DNA from: Zoogloeaceae bacterium
GTDB lineage: Bacteria; Pseudomonadota; Gammaproteobacteria; Burkholderiales; Rhodocyclaceae
Direction of reading: 5' to 3'
Assembly (NCBI GenBank): GCA_031282665.1
Contig: JAITDH010000085.1
Coordinates: 1-9,948, forward strand
Length of the DNA stretch: 9,948 nucleotides
Numbering within the stretch: the stretch's first letter is position 1; every line of letters begins with the position of its first letter. A model generated the notes under the pieces. It had not been told where the DNA came from and made no database searches. It was given only the letters and a program-made list of their open reading frames with translations. Below, piece after piece: positions 1-6,967 of the stretch. Made by a program: the position numbers and the translations under genes.

Positions 1-683
1 AGGGTATCGAGGCGTCCGTCGTCCAGGCGGCAGATGCGGTCCATGCGTTGGGCCAGTTCGGGGTCGTGGGTGACGACGATCAGGCTGGCGCGGCGTTTTT
101 TCGCTTCCTGGAGGAGGAGGTCGAAGACCTGTTTCGCCGTGTGCCGGTCCAGGTTGCCGGTCGGCTCGTCGGCGAGGATGCAGTCCGGCTGCGTCACCAG
201 GGCGCGGGCGATTGCCGCCCGCTGCCGTTCACCGCCGGAAAGCTCGCTGGGGCGATGGGTCAGTCGCTCGCCGAGGCCCACGGCTTCCAGGATCGCGCGG
301 GCGCTTTCCCGCGCCTGTTTTTTCCCGATGCGGCGGATCAGGAGGGGCATGGCGACGTTGTCCAGCGCGGAAAATTCCGGTAGCAGGTGATGGAACTGGT
401 AGATGAAGCCGAGATGCCGATTGCGCCAGTCGCTGCGCTCGGCTTGGCTCAGGCGGGAGAAGTCCTGCCCCAGGAGGCGCACTTCGCCCGTGTCCGGCGT
501 GTCCAGTCCGCCCAAGAGGTGCAGCAGCGTGCTCTTGCCGGAGCCGGAAGCGCCGACGATGGCGATGGCTTCTCCGGCGGCGACCCGCAGGTCGATCCCG
601 GCGAGCACTTCGAGCGCGCTCTTCCCCTGCCAGAAGGTTTTGCCCAGCCGCGCGGCGAGGAGGACGGCGTCTTTTTCACTCAT
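1..683 (-). CDS. lolD: LolD, ATPase of the lipoprotein-releasing ABC transporter (3' end cut by the window)
   Basis: ATP-binding subunit of LolCDE, which extracts outer-membrane lipoproteins from the inner membrane and hands them to LolA. The minus strand from ATG 683 reads 227 codons without a stop to the edge of the window. LolD is usually about 225-235 residues, so only the last few are missing. Visible motifs are Walker [10 protein letters not shown] (residues 44-52), Q-loop glutamine Q96 in [10 protein letters not shown], the LolD-like stretch [10 protein letters not shown] (106-115), signature LSGGERQR (148-155), Walker [12 protein letters not shown] (169-179) and switch histidine H206 in VVTHD. 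The start overlaps the end of lolC by 8 nt (ATGAGTGA) and follows a strong ribosome-binding site, which indicates translational coupling. MacB- or FtsE-type ATPases are the alternative, but the partner permease next door makes LolD by far the best reading. Confidence 0.95.
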   Translation of the reverse strand, partial: MSEKDAVLLAARLGKTFWQGKSALEVLAGIDLRVAAGEAIAIVGASGSGKSTLLHLLGGLDTPDTGEVRLLGQDFSRLSQAERSDWRNRHLGFIYQFHHLLPEFSALDNVAMPLLIRRIGKKQARESARAILEAVGLGERLTHRPSELSGGERQRAAIARALVTQPDCILADEPTGNLDRHTAKQVFDLLLQEAKKRRASLIVVTHDPELAQRMDRICRLDDGRLDT

Positions 684-2010
684 AGCGCAGCGCCTCCGCT
701 GGTTGCAGGCGGGCCGCCCGCCAGCTTGGGTAGATCGTCGCCAGCAGCGCGAGGAGAAAGGCAAAGAGGCCGATGCCGAACACTTCTCCCCAATGCAGTT
801 CCGAAGGCAGGTCCGGGATCATGTAGACGTCCTTCGCCAGTATTTTCATGCCCAGGATGCGCTCGATGACGGGCACCACGACGTCGAGATTGAGCGCCAG
901 CGATACCCCGCCCGCGATGCCCAGCAGGAGGCCGATGCCGCCGATGACGGCGCCCTGGAGGACGAAGATCAGCATCACGCTGGCGGGGCGCGCGCCCAGG
1001 GTGCGCAGGATGGCGATGTCCGCTTCCTTGTCCGTCACCGTCATCACCAGCGTGGAAACGAGGCTGAACGCCGCCACCAGCACGATCAGGGAGACGATGA
1101 CCGTCATCATCGTCTTTTCGATCCGCACGGCGCGGAAAAAGTTGGGGTGGCTCGCCGTCCAGTCCGAGAGATAGGCGTCGATTCCCTGCGCGCCGAGGTC
1201 CGGGATCAGTTCCTGGATCACGCGCGGCGCGGCGAAGAGATCGGAGAGCTTCAGGCGCACCCCGCTCGCCCCGGCGTCGAGCCGGTACAGGCGGCGGGCG
1301 TCTTCCCGGTGGATGAGGGCGAGGGAACCGTCGTATTCGGCCATTTTCATGCCGAAGATCCCGACCACGGTGAATGCCTTCAGGCGGGGCACCATTCCGA
1401 CGGCGGTCATCGTTCCCTGCGGCACGAAGAGGGTTACCTTGTCGCCGGGCTTGAGCCACAGGGCGCGGGCGAGATCGGCACCGAGCACGATGCCGAATTC
1501 GCCGGGGCGGAGGAATTCCATCTCGCCTTCGAGCATGTGCCCGGCGAAATCCGCCACCCCGCTTTCCAGGGCGGGCTCCACCCCGCGCACCATGACGCCA
1601 TAGGCCGCCTGGTTGGCCATCAGCATGCCCTGTCCCTCGACATAGGGCGCGGCGGCGATGACATCCGGGTGCCGGTTCGCCACGGCGACGACCTTTTCCC
1701 AGTCCGGCAGGCGCTTGTCTGCTCCCTCGATCTGCACGTGCGACACCACGCTCAGGATGCGGGTGCGAATTTCCGTCTGAAAGCCGTTCATCACCGAAAG
1801 CACCACGATCAGCGCCATCACCCCCAGCGCCATGCAGAGGATGGAACTGAGGGAAATGAAGGAAATGAAATGATTGCGCCGGCGGGCGCGGATGTAGCGC
1901 AGGCCGATGAGGATTTCGTAAGGCAGGGGACAGGAGACGGGAGACGGGAGACGGAGGACAGAGCGCGCGCTCTGTGGCTGGTTGTCGGTGGTCGGCGGGG
2001 TATTTGGCAT
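676..2010 (-). CDS. lolC: LolC/LolE-family lipoprotein-releasing permease
   Basis: 444-residue inner-membrane permease that works with LolD to release lipoproteins to LolA. The family core starts at residues 30-31 ([19 protein letters not shown]). It shows the LolC/E layout: a first membrane segment at about 49-73, a large periplasmic domain at about 75-298, then three membrane segments at about 299-324, 344-372 and 408-427. The stretch [15 protein letters not shown] (326-340) is the typical cytoplasmic contact with LolD. The first ~29 residues are foreign to the family: they come from a 7-bp repeat array and its flank. No ATG, GTG or TTG lies in frame between the array and residue 60, so the ATG at 2010 is the only ordinary start (a CTG at residue 29 is possible). 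The gene starts 9 nt after the dehydratase stop. Only one LolC/E protein is in the window, so it may act as a homodimer as in LolF-type systems. The choice between the names LolC and LolE is not firm. Confidence 0.93.
   Translation of the reverse strand: MPNTPPTTDNQPQSARSVLRLPSPVSCPLPYEILIGLRYIRARRRNHFISFISLSSILCMALGVMALIVVLSVMNGFQTEIRTRILSVVSHVQIEGADKRLPDWEKVVAVANRHPDVIAAAPYVEGQGMLMANQAAYGVMVRGVEPALESGVADFAGHMLEGEMEFLRPGEFGIVLGADLARALWLKPGDKVTLFVPQGTMTAVGMVPRLKAFTVVGIFGMKMAEYDGSLALIHREDARRLYRLDAGASGVRLKLSDLFAAPRVIQELIPDLGAQGIDAYLSDWTASHPNFFRAVRIEKTMMTVIVSLIVLVAAFSLVSTLVMTVTDKEADIAILRTLGARPASVMLIFVLQGAVIGGIGLLLGIAGGVSLALNLDVVVPVIERILGMKILAKDVYMIPDLPSELHWGEVFGIGLFAFLLALLATIYPSWRAARLQPAEALRYE
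693..697 (-). promoter_or_regulatory. Ribosome-binding site of lolD
   Basis: The minus strand reads GGAGG with a 9-nt spacer before the lolD ATG at 683. It lies inside the last codons of lolC. It supports the start chosen for lolD and is the clearest Shine-Dalgarno sequence in this gene cluster. Confidence 0.7.
1924..1965 (+). repeat. Degenerate 7-bp tandem repeat array A, inside the 5' end of lolC
   Basis: The plus strand reads consecutive units CAGGGGA, CAGGAGA, CGGGAGA, CGGGAGA, CGGAGGA and CAGAGCG. Since 7 is not a multiple of 3, each unit shifts the reading frame, and the array encodes LolC residues about 16-29 on the minus strand. The same unit family occurs in opposite orientation at 2055-2096 and, in variant form, at 9124-9155. 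Confidence 0.85.
1958..1975. repeat. 18-bp perfect palindrome within the lolC 5' coding region
   Basis: ACAGAGCGCGCGCTCTGT equals its own reverse complement. It sits at the inner end of repeat array A, between the lolC start and the array. In RNA it can form a short stem that would compete with the larger stem between arrays A and B. A protein-binding role is possible, but nothing in the sequence shows one. Confidence 0.6.
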
Positions 2011-2019
2011 GATTTCCGT

Positions 2020-4002
2020 TCAGGCTGATTCCAAAGGCGCGCAGCACCGCTCTGTCTTCTGTCCTCTGTCTCCTGTCTCCTGTCCCCTGTCCCCTGCTGG
2101 CGTATAGCCCGCGATGGTGGCGGCGAGCCATTGCCGGACCTGGGGCAGGTCGTTTCGGGCGAGGGCGGTTTGCAGGGTTTCGATTTGCCGGGAAAGTTCG
2201 CGCCAGGGGAGGAAGTGTTCCTCCGCCCGCATGATGCGGGGATGGCCGGTGGGACGGGGATCGTCGCCGATCAGGAGTTCTTCGTAGAGCTTCTCGCCGG
2301 GGCGCAGGCCGATGATTTCCACGGCGATGTCGCCGTCGGGATTGCTTTCGTCCTGGAGGGTGAGACCAGAGAGTTCCACCATGCGCCGGGCCAGGTCCTT
2401 GATCCTGACCGGCTCGCCCATGTCGAGGACGAAGACGTCGCCGCCCCGGCCGGTGACCATCGCGCCCGCCTGGATGACCAGTTGCGCGGCTTCCGGGATG
2501 GTCATGAAGTAGCGGGCGATGTCCGGGTGCGTCAGGGTGATCGGCCCGCCGGCGCGGATCTGCTCCCGGAAGCGCGGCACGACGGAACCGGAGGAACCGA
2601 GCACATTGCCGAAACGCACCATGGAAAAGCGGGTTTCGCCTTCCCGCGTTTCCGCCGCCAGGGCTTGCAGGATCATTTCCGCGAGCCGCTTGCTGGCGCC
2701 CATGATGCTGGCCGGGCGCACCGCCTTGTCGGTGCTGACGAGGACGAAATTGGCGACGCCGTGTTCGCGCGCCGCCAGGGCGGTGACCAGGGTGCCCAGG
2801 GCATTGTTCTTCAGGCCCTCCACCGGGTTGTGCTCGACCAGGGGCACGTGTTTGTAGGCGGCGGCGTGATAGAGGGTGTCGGGGCGGAAGGAAGCCATGA
2901 TGTCCGCCATGCGCGCGGCGTCGCGCACCGAGGCGAGGAGGGGGATGATCTCGCTCTGCGCCGCGCGGCTTTTCTGTTTTTCCGCCAGCTCGTGGTGGAG
3001 ACTGTAGAGCGCGAATTCGCTTTGGTCGACGAGGAGCAGGAGGCGCGGGGCGTTCATCAATATCTGGCGGCACAGCTCGCTGCCGATGGAACCGCCCGCG
3101 CCGGTCACCAGGACGGTTTTCCCCGTGATGTTGCGCGCGAAGAGTTGCGGATCGGGCTCCACCGGCGCGCGTCCCAGGAGATCGTCGATATCCGGGTCGC
3201 GCAGGGCGGAGATGCTGATCTTGCCCTGCGCCAGTTCCGTCAGGTTGGGCAATGAGCGCACGGCGACGTGCGAGCCGGCGATCTGCGCGAGGATTTCGTT
3301 GCGCCGCCTGCGGTTGACGGAGGGCAGGGCGAGGAGCACGTTGACGATGTTGTATTTCGCCGCGACGTCCGGCAGGCGGGCGGGATCGTGGATGGGCAGG
3401 TGGTCCATCGTGTGGCCGTGCAGGCTGGCGTTGTCGTCGAGGAAACCGACGACCCGGATTTCCTGGCTGTGCGCCAGCGCCGCCGCCAGTTGCTTGCCCG
3501 CGTTGCCCGCCCCGTAGATGAGGGCGCGCGGCAGGTTCGCCAGGCGGAACTGGCGCAGATAGAGGCCGCCGAGCCAATAGCGGACGAAGAGACGGGAGGA
3601 GGCGATGGCGATGAAGAGGAGCAGGGGCTGGATGAAGCCGATGGTGCGCGGCACGCCGGGCAGGCGCACCAGCATCAGGAGCGCGGCGTAGAGAACGCCG
3701 TAGATCAGCATCGCCCAGCCGATCGCCCGGATCGCCGCGGTGCCCGAATAGCGGAATATGGCGCGGTAGAAGCCGCTCCTGATGAAGATCGGCAGGGCGA
3801 TCACGACGGAGGCGAGGAAGGCGTGCGAGGGCCGGTAGATGTTGGCGGCCTTGGCCGCCGCGCCCACCCAGACGTCCAGGCGGAGGAAGAAGGCGAGCCA
3901 CACGGTGAGCGCGCAGAGGATGATGTCCAGGACCATGGCGACGATCCGCTTGACGGGACGCGGCCAGGAAAGGAGGGTCTGCGCGAATTTCCTGAGTACC
4001 AT
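2020..4002 (-). CDS. Membrane-bound nucleotide-sugar 4,6-dehydratase (WbpM/FlaA1/PglF/CapD family)
   Basis: 660-residue enzyme of the family that removes water from UDP-GlcNAc (usual substrate) to give the 4-keto-6-deoxy sugar, an early step to modified sugars of O-antigen, capsule or protein glycans. It acts at the inner membrane with its catalytic domain in the cytoplasm. Four membrane segments lie at about 20-41, 62-82, 93-113 and 121-140. A first Rossmann fold follows (GAGNAG, 164-169), then a second, catalytic one (GAGGSIG, 301-307). The usual SYK triad appears as S423 with MGASK (M434, K438), the Met-for-Tyr pattern of the long WbpM-type enzymes. YHAAAYKHVPLVE (378-390) and RPGEKLYEEL (567-576) are further family signatures. 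The gene starts 9 nt after the parC stop with no clear Shine-Dalgarno, so coupled translation is likely. The last ~25 residues are encoded by repeat array B and look like an added tail. No other glycan gene is in the window, so the exact product is unknown. Confidence 0.92.
   Translation of the reverse strand: MVLRKFAQTLLSWPRPVKRIVAMVLDIILCALTVWLAFFLRLDVWVGAAAKAANIYRPSHAFLASVVIALPIFIRSGFYRAIFRYSGTAAIRAIGWAMLIYGVLYAALLMLVRLPGVPRTIGFIQPLLLFIAIASSRLFVRYWLGGLYLRQFRLANLPRALIYGAGNAGKQLAAALAHSQEIRVVGFLDDNASLHGHTMDHLPIHDPARLPDVAAKYNIVNVLLALPSVNRRRRNEILAQIAGSHVAVRSLPNLTELAQGKISISALRDPDIDDLLGRAPVEPDPQLFARNITGKTVLVTGAGGSIGSELCRQILMNAPRLLLLVDQSEFALYSLHHELAEKQKSRAAQSEIIPLLASVRDAARMADIMASFRPDTLYHAAAYKHVPLVEHNPVEGLKNNALGTLVTALAAREHGVANFVLVSTDKAVRPASIMGASKRLAEMILQALAAETREGETRFSMVRFGNVLGSSGSVVPRFREQIRAGGPITLTHPDIARYFMTIPEAAQLVIQAGAMVTGRGGDVFVLDMGEPVRIKDLARRMVELSGLTLQDESNPDGDIAVEIIGLRPGEKLYEELLIGDDPRPTGHPRIMRAEEHFLPWRELSRQIETLQTALARNDLPQVRQWLAATIAGYTPAGDRGQETGDRGQKTERCCAPLESA
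2055..2096 (-). repeat. Degenerate 7-bp tandem repeat array B, inside the 3' end of the dehydratase gene
   Basis: On the minus strand the units are CAGGGGA, CAGGGGA, CAGGAGA, CAGGAGA, CAGAGGA and CAGAAGA, followed by CAGAGCG. It is in opposite orientation to array A, 89 bp away. It encodes the GDRGQET / GDRGQKT tail of the dehydratase (a 7-residue repeat, as expected from three 7-bp units). With one unit bulged out, arrays A and B match at about 38 of 42 positions, which makes them arms of an inverted repeat. Confidence 0.85.
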
Positions 4003-4011
4003 GACTTTTTG

Positions 4012-6432
4012 TTATAAGAGTGTGGGTTCTTCGGGCGGGGCCGGCGGCGGAGGCGGAATTTCCGGCACGCGCGCGTCGGCCGGGGCGGCCGCAATGCGGG
4101 CCTCCTTGACGAGACCGATGCCCGCGCCGCGCCGGGCGCGCTGGCCGATATGGGCGGCGGTGGAAAGGATGTCCTTCCCCTTCCCCCGGAAAATACCGCG
4201 GATCTGGACGACGGGCAGGGCGGTCACCAGGGTCTGGCTCAGGCTCTCGCCTTTTTTCAAGCCGATGATCTGCACCCCTTTGCCGCCGGAGAGGCACTTC
4301 ATCTGCGCCAGGGGGAAGATGAGCAGGCGGCCGTCGGCGGAAAGCGCGGCAATATACGCAGACCCGGCTGCCACTGGCTGCGGCGGCAGGATGCGGGCGT
4401 TTTCTTCCAGGCTCAGGAAAGCCTTGCCCGCCCGCTGGCGGGAGAAGAGATCGGCCAGGGCGCAGATGAAACCGTAGCCGGAGGTCTTGGCGATGAAGAA
4501 GGTTTCTTCGGGTTTGCCCGCCAGCACGTGCGCGATGCGGCTCTTGCCGATCTCGATGAAGGAAACGAGGGGCGCCCCCATGCCGCGCCCGTCGGGAAGC
4601 TGGGCAACGGGAACCGTATAGGCGCGGCCATCCTCGGCGAGAATGGCGAGCGAATCGACCGAGCGGCATTCGTGGGCGGCGGCGAGGCTGTCGCCATCCT
4701 TGAAGGCGACGCAGGAAAGGTCGAGATTGTGCCCCTGGCGCACCCTGGCCCAGCCCTTGGCGGAAACGACCACTGTTACCGGCTCGTCGGCGACGGCGAT
4801 TTCGGCGCGCGAGATCGTGACGGCGGACTGGATCAAGGTGCGGCGAGGATCGCCATAACGAGCGGCATCCGCCTGGATTTCCTCGATGACCTGCTTTTTC
4901 AGCAGCGCCTCCTGGGAGAGAAGGCGTTCGAGTTCCTTCTCTTCATCCCGTAGCCGGGCGAGTTCCTGCTCGATCCGGATGCCTTCCAGGCGGGCGAGCT
5001 GGCGCAGGCGGATTTCCAGGATGTCCTCCGCCTGCCGGGCGGAAAGCGGGAAGCGGGCGAGCAGCGCCGCCTTGGGATCGTCGGCCTCGCGGATGATGTG
5101 GATGACCTCGTCCAGGTTCAGGAAGACGAGATGACGGCCTTCGAGGATATGGATGCGGTCGCGCGCCTTTTCGAGCCGGAAGCGGGTGCGCCGGGTGACG
5201 GTGGTCACGCGGAAGCGGCACCATTCGCCGAGCAGGTCGGCGAGGGTCTTCTGGCAGGGCCGCCCATCCAGGCCGACCGCGACCAGATTGATCGGCGCGG
5301 AAGTCTCCAGGCTGGTGTGCGCCAGCAGGAGGGCGATGAATTCGTCCCTGTCCTGGCGGGAACTCACCGGCTCGCAGACGAGGCGCACCTTGGCGTTCTT
5401 GTCCGCCTCGTCGCGCGCGCGCTCCAGTTGCGAGGCGAAGAGCGCCTTCAACTGCGCGGCGGACTGGTCGATGCCTTTCTTGCCCGCCCTGGGCTGCGGA
5501 CTCATGATCGCGCCGACTTCGGCGAGCACCCTTGCCGCGGAAACGCCGGGCGGCAATTCCGTGAAGACGACCTGCCAGGCGCCGCGCGCCATTTCCTCGA
5601 TCTCGAAGCGCGCCCGGACCTTGAGGCTACCGCGCCCGCTGCAATAGGCGGCGGCGATATCGGCGGGCGGGGAAATGATCTGTCCGCCGCCGGGATAATC
5701 GGGGCCGGGCATGTGCTGGAGCAGATCCTGCACGGACGCTTCGGGATGCTCCAGGAGATGGATCGCGGCGGTGGCGACCTCCTTCAGATTGTGCGGCGGC
5801 ATTTCCGTCGCCATGCCCACGGCGATGCCGGAAGCGCCGTTCAGGAGCGCGAAGGGCAGGCGGGCGGGAAGAAAGGCCGGTTCCTCGAAAGCGCCGTCGT
5901 AATTGGGCTGGAAATCGACGGTGCCTTCATTGATTTCAGCCAGCAGGAGCTCGGCGATCGGCATCAGGCGCGCTTCCGTGTAACGCATGGCGGCGGCGTT
6001 GTCGCCATCGCGCGAACCGAAATTACCCTGCCCGTCGACGAGCGGATAGCGCAGGGTAAACGGTTGCGCCACGCGCACCATGGCGTCGTAGGCGGAAACG
6101 TCGCCATGCGGATGATATTTGCCGATCACGTCGCCCACCACGCGCGCCGATTTCACCGGCTTGGCGGTAGCCACCAGGCCCAATTCGCGCATGGCGTAGA
6201 GCACCCGGCGCTGCACCGGCTTCATGCCGTCGCGCACATCGGGAAGCGCGCGCCCCTTGACCACGGCGACCGCGTATTCCAGATAATCGCGCGCGGCGGA
6301 TTCGTGCAACGGAATGCTTTCGCCATCGCCATCGTCACCCCCGTTCCCGGCCGGCGGCGGCGGAAGAGGCGGAGCGGACGCGGGCGGCGCGGGGGTAAAG
6401 AGATCCAGGCTGGAATCTTCCATCTCGGTCAT
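4012..6432 (-). CDS. parC: DNA topoisomerase IV subunit A
   Basis: 806-residue DNA-cleaving subunit of topoisomerase IV, which with ParE unlinks daughter chromosomes. The catalytic domain starts near residue 42 ([23 protein letters not shown]) and carries [15 protein letters not shown] (106-120) and the active-site tyrosine Y151 in [20 protein letters not shown] before it and [18 protein letters not shown] after it are ParC-like and close to the Neisseria type, rather than GyrA. The C-terminal beta-propeller is shorter than in GyrA, and I see no clear GyrA box. The ends are unusual: a Pro- and Asp/Gly-rich N-terminus (residues 5-40) and a Pro-rich C-terminal tail (about 790-806). Residue 112, matching E. 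coli ParC Ser80, is Val. The ATG at 6432 has no good Shine-Dalgarno; a second ATG at 6423 (residue 4) is an alternative start. parE is not in the window. The gene heads the parC-dehydratase-lolC-lolD cluster. Confidence 0.96.
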   Translation of the reverse strand: MTEMEDSSLDLFTPAPPASAPPLPPPPAGNGGDDGDGESIPLHESAARDYLEYAVAVVKGRALPDVRDGMKPVQRRVLYAMRELGLVATAKPVKSARVVGDVIGKYHPHGDVSAYDAMVRVAQPFTLRYPLVDGQGNFGSRDGDNAAAMRYTEARLMPIAELLLAEINEGTVDFQPNYDGAFEEPAFLPARLPFALLNGASGIAVGMATEMPPHNLKEVATAAIHLLEHPEASVQDLLQHMPGPDYPGGGQIISPPADIAAAYCSGRGSLKVRARFEIEEMARGAWQVVFTELPPGVSAARVLAEVGAIMSPQPRAGKKGIDQSAAQLKALFASQLERARDEADKNAKVRLVCEPVSSRQDRDEFIALLLAHTSLETSAPINLVAVGLDGRPCQKTLADLLGEWCRFRVTTVTRRTRFRLEKARDRIHILEGRHLVFLNLDEVIHIIREADDPKAALLARFPLSARQAEDILEIRLRQLARLEGIRIEQELARLRDEEKELERLLSQEALLKKQVIEEIQADAARYGDPRRTLIQSAVTISRAEIAVADEPVTVVVSAKGWARVRQGHNLDLSCVAFKDGDSLAAAHECRSVDSLAILAEDGRAYTVPVAQLPDGRGMGAPLVSFIEIGKSRIAHVLAGKPEETFFIAKTSGYGFICALADLFSRQRAGKAFLSLEENARILPPQPVAAGSAYIAALSADGRLLIFPLAQMKCLSGGKGVQIIGLKKGESLSQTLVTALPVVQIRGIFRGKGKDILSTAAHIGQRARRGAGIGLVKEARIAAAPADARVPEIPPPPPAPPEEPTLL

Positions 6433-6476
6433 CGGGTTGGCTTGGAAATGAGGTAAAGGGGGAAGGGAAAAACGAG

Positions 6477-6485
6477 ATTATCGCA
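6477..6485 (-). promoter_or_regulatory. Candidate extended -10 promoter of parC
   Basis: The minus strand reads TGCGATAAT, which fits an extended -10 (TGn plus a TATAAT-like hexamer). It would give a leader of about 40 nt before the parC ATG. No convincing -35 stands at the right distance, so this is a moderate to weak call. Confidence 0.35.
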
Positions 6486-6520
6486 GATCGAGGGGACGGA
6501 AGGCAGGAGATAGGAGTTTC

Positions 6521-6646
6521 GTAGGTTGGATGAGCCGCAGGCGTAATCCGACAATCGTTCATCACCGGCACTTGCGCCGCTGTTCCTTGATTTGCGATGC
6601 TGCGCATCGTATGAGTTGAAATGTCGGATTACGCTATCCAACCTAC
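6521..6646. repeat. MITE-like imperfect palindromic element 1
   Basis: The left end GTAGGTTGGAT...GCGTAATCCGACA (6521-6553) is mirrored by the right end TGTCGGATTACGC TATCCAACCTAC (6622-6646). The left arm carries 9 extra bases (GAGCCGCAG) between the two matching blocks. A small stem CGATGC/GCATCG sits in the interior (6595-6609). There is no transposase gene. Repeats starting GTAGGTTGG and ending CCAACCTAC are widespread in beta- and gammaproteobacterial genomes, from my general knowledge. An extra CAACCTAC copy follows directly at 6649-6656. Confidence 0.7.
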
Positions 6647-6666
6647 TTCAACCTACACCCCCGCCT

Positions 6667-6744
6667 CGTCATTGCGAGAAACGACGTGGCAATCCAAAGC
6701 GGAAAACTGTCTGGATGCCATGGCCTGTGGTCCTCGCAATGACG
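6667..6744. repeat. MITE-like imperfect palindromic element 2 (CGTCATTGCGAG ends)
   Basis: Perfect 12-bp terminal inverted repeats: CGTCATTGCGAG at 6667-6678 and CTCGCAATGACG at 6733-6744. A second, inner pair is TGGCAATCCA (6687-6696) and TGGATGCCA (6712-6720). The whole element can fold into one long stem. It is non-coding and resembles the common CGTCATTGCGAG interspersed repeats of many proteobacteria. It lies 20 bp from element 1. Confidence 0.7.
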
Positions 6745-6783
6745 ATTCCTCCCGATTCCCTCTTCGTTTTCTTCGTTTAGCAT

Positions 6784-6812
6784 TTGACGCCTATTGTCGG
6801 GCTGGCTAAAAT
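6784..6812 (+). promoter_or_regulatory. Promoter of the tRNA-Lys gene
   Basis: TTGACG (6784-6789) and TAAAAT (6807-6812) are separated by 17 bp, close to the sigma-70 consensus. Transcription would start around 6819, a few bases before the mature tRNA end at 6828. Confidence 0.75.
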
Positions 6813-6827
6813 GGTCGGCTTCCTGAA

Positions 6828-6903
6828 GGGTCGGTAGCTCAGTCGGTAGAGCAGCGGACTTTTAATCCGTTGGTCGCGAGTTCGAGTCTCGCCCGACCCA
6901 CCA
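6828..6903 (+). tRNA. tRNA-Lys, anticodon UUU
   Basis: 76 nt with the complete cloverleaf. The acceptor stem GGGTCGG (6828-6834) pairs with CCGACCC (6893-6899), followed by discriminator A and an encoded CCA (6901-6903). The anticodon stem GCGGA/TCCGT encloses loop CTTTTAA with anticodon TTT at 6861-6863, and the T arm contains TTCGAGT. It stands alone, diverging from parC and converging on argC. No clear intrinsic terminator follows it. Confidence 0.97.
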
Positions 6904-6967
6904 GAAAATCAATGTGTCATCCAACCGGCAAGCCTCTCCCCGCCATTTCCCCCGTTTCGATCGCCCC

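Larger units (their letters stand above)
6433..6827. other. Intergenic region between parC and tRNA-Lys
   Basis: About 395 bp between divergent genes. It contains the parC leader and candidate promoter, palindromic elements 1 and 2 and the tRNA promoter. I see no protein-coding frame with a recognisable product. A short stretch CAGGAGATAGGAGT (6504-6517) resembles two units of the 7-bp repeat found elsewhere in the window. Confidence 0.7.

Noticed and set aside
403..2028. A 541-codon open frame on the plus strand antisense to lolC and lolD
   Set aside because: His/Asp/Gly-rich translation with no recognisable domain. It mirrors the codon bias of lolC and lolD, which have complete motif sets.
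680..4669. A 1329-codon open frame on the minus strand running through lolC, the dehydratase and the end of parC
   Set aside because: It is the same-strand alternative frame of three well-supported genes. Its product is Arg/Pro/Gly-rich without any family motif, as expected from GC-rich codon use with few stops.
5098..6456. A 452-codon plus-strand open frame antisense to parC
   Set aside because: Shadow of parC codon usage: no motif, no ribosome-binding site, and the parC frame is fully conserved.
6904..6967. An intrinsic terminator between tRNA-Lys and argC
   Set aside because: No GC-rich stem followed by a T run is visible on either strand. Converging transcripts may end here by another means.
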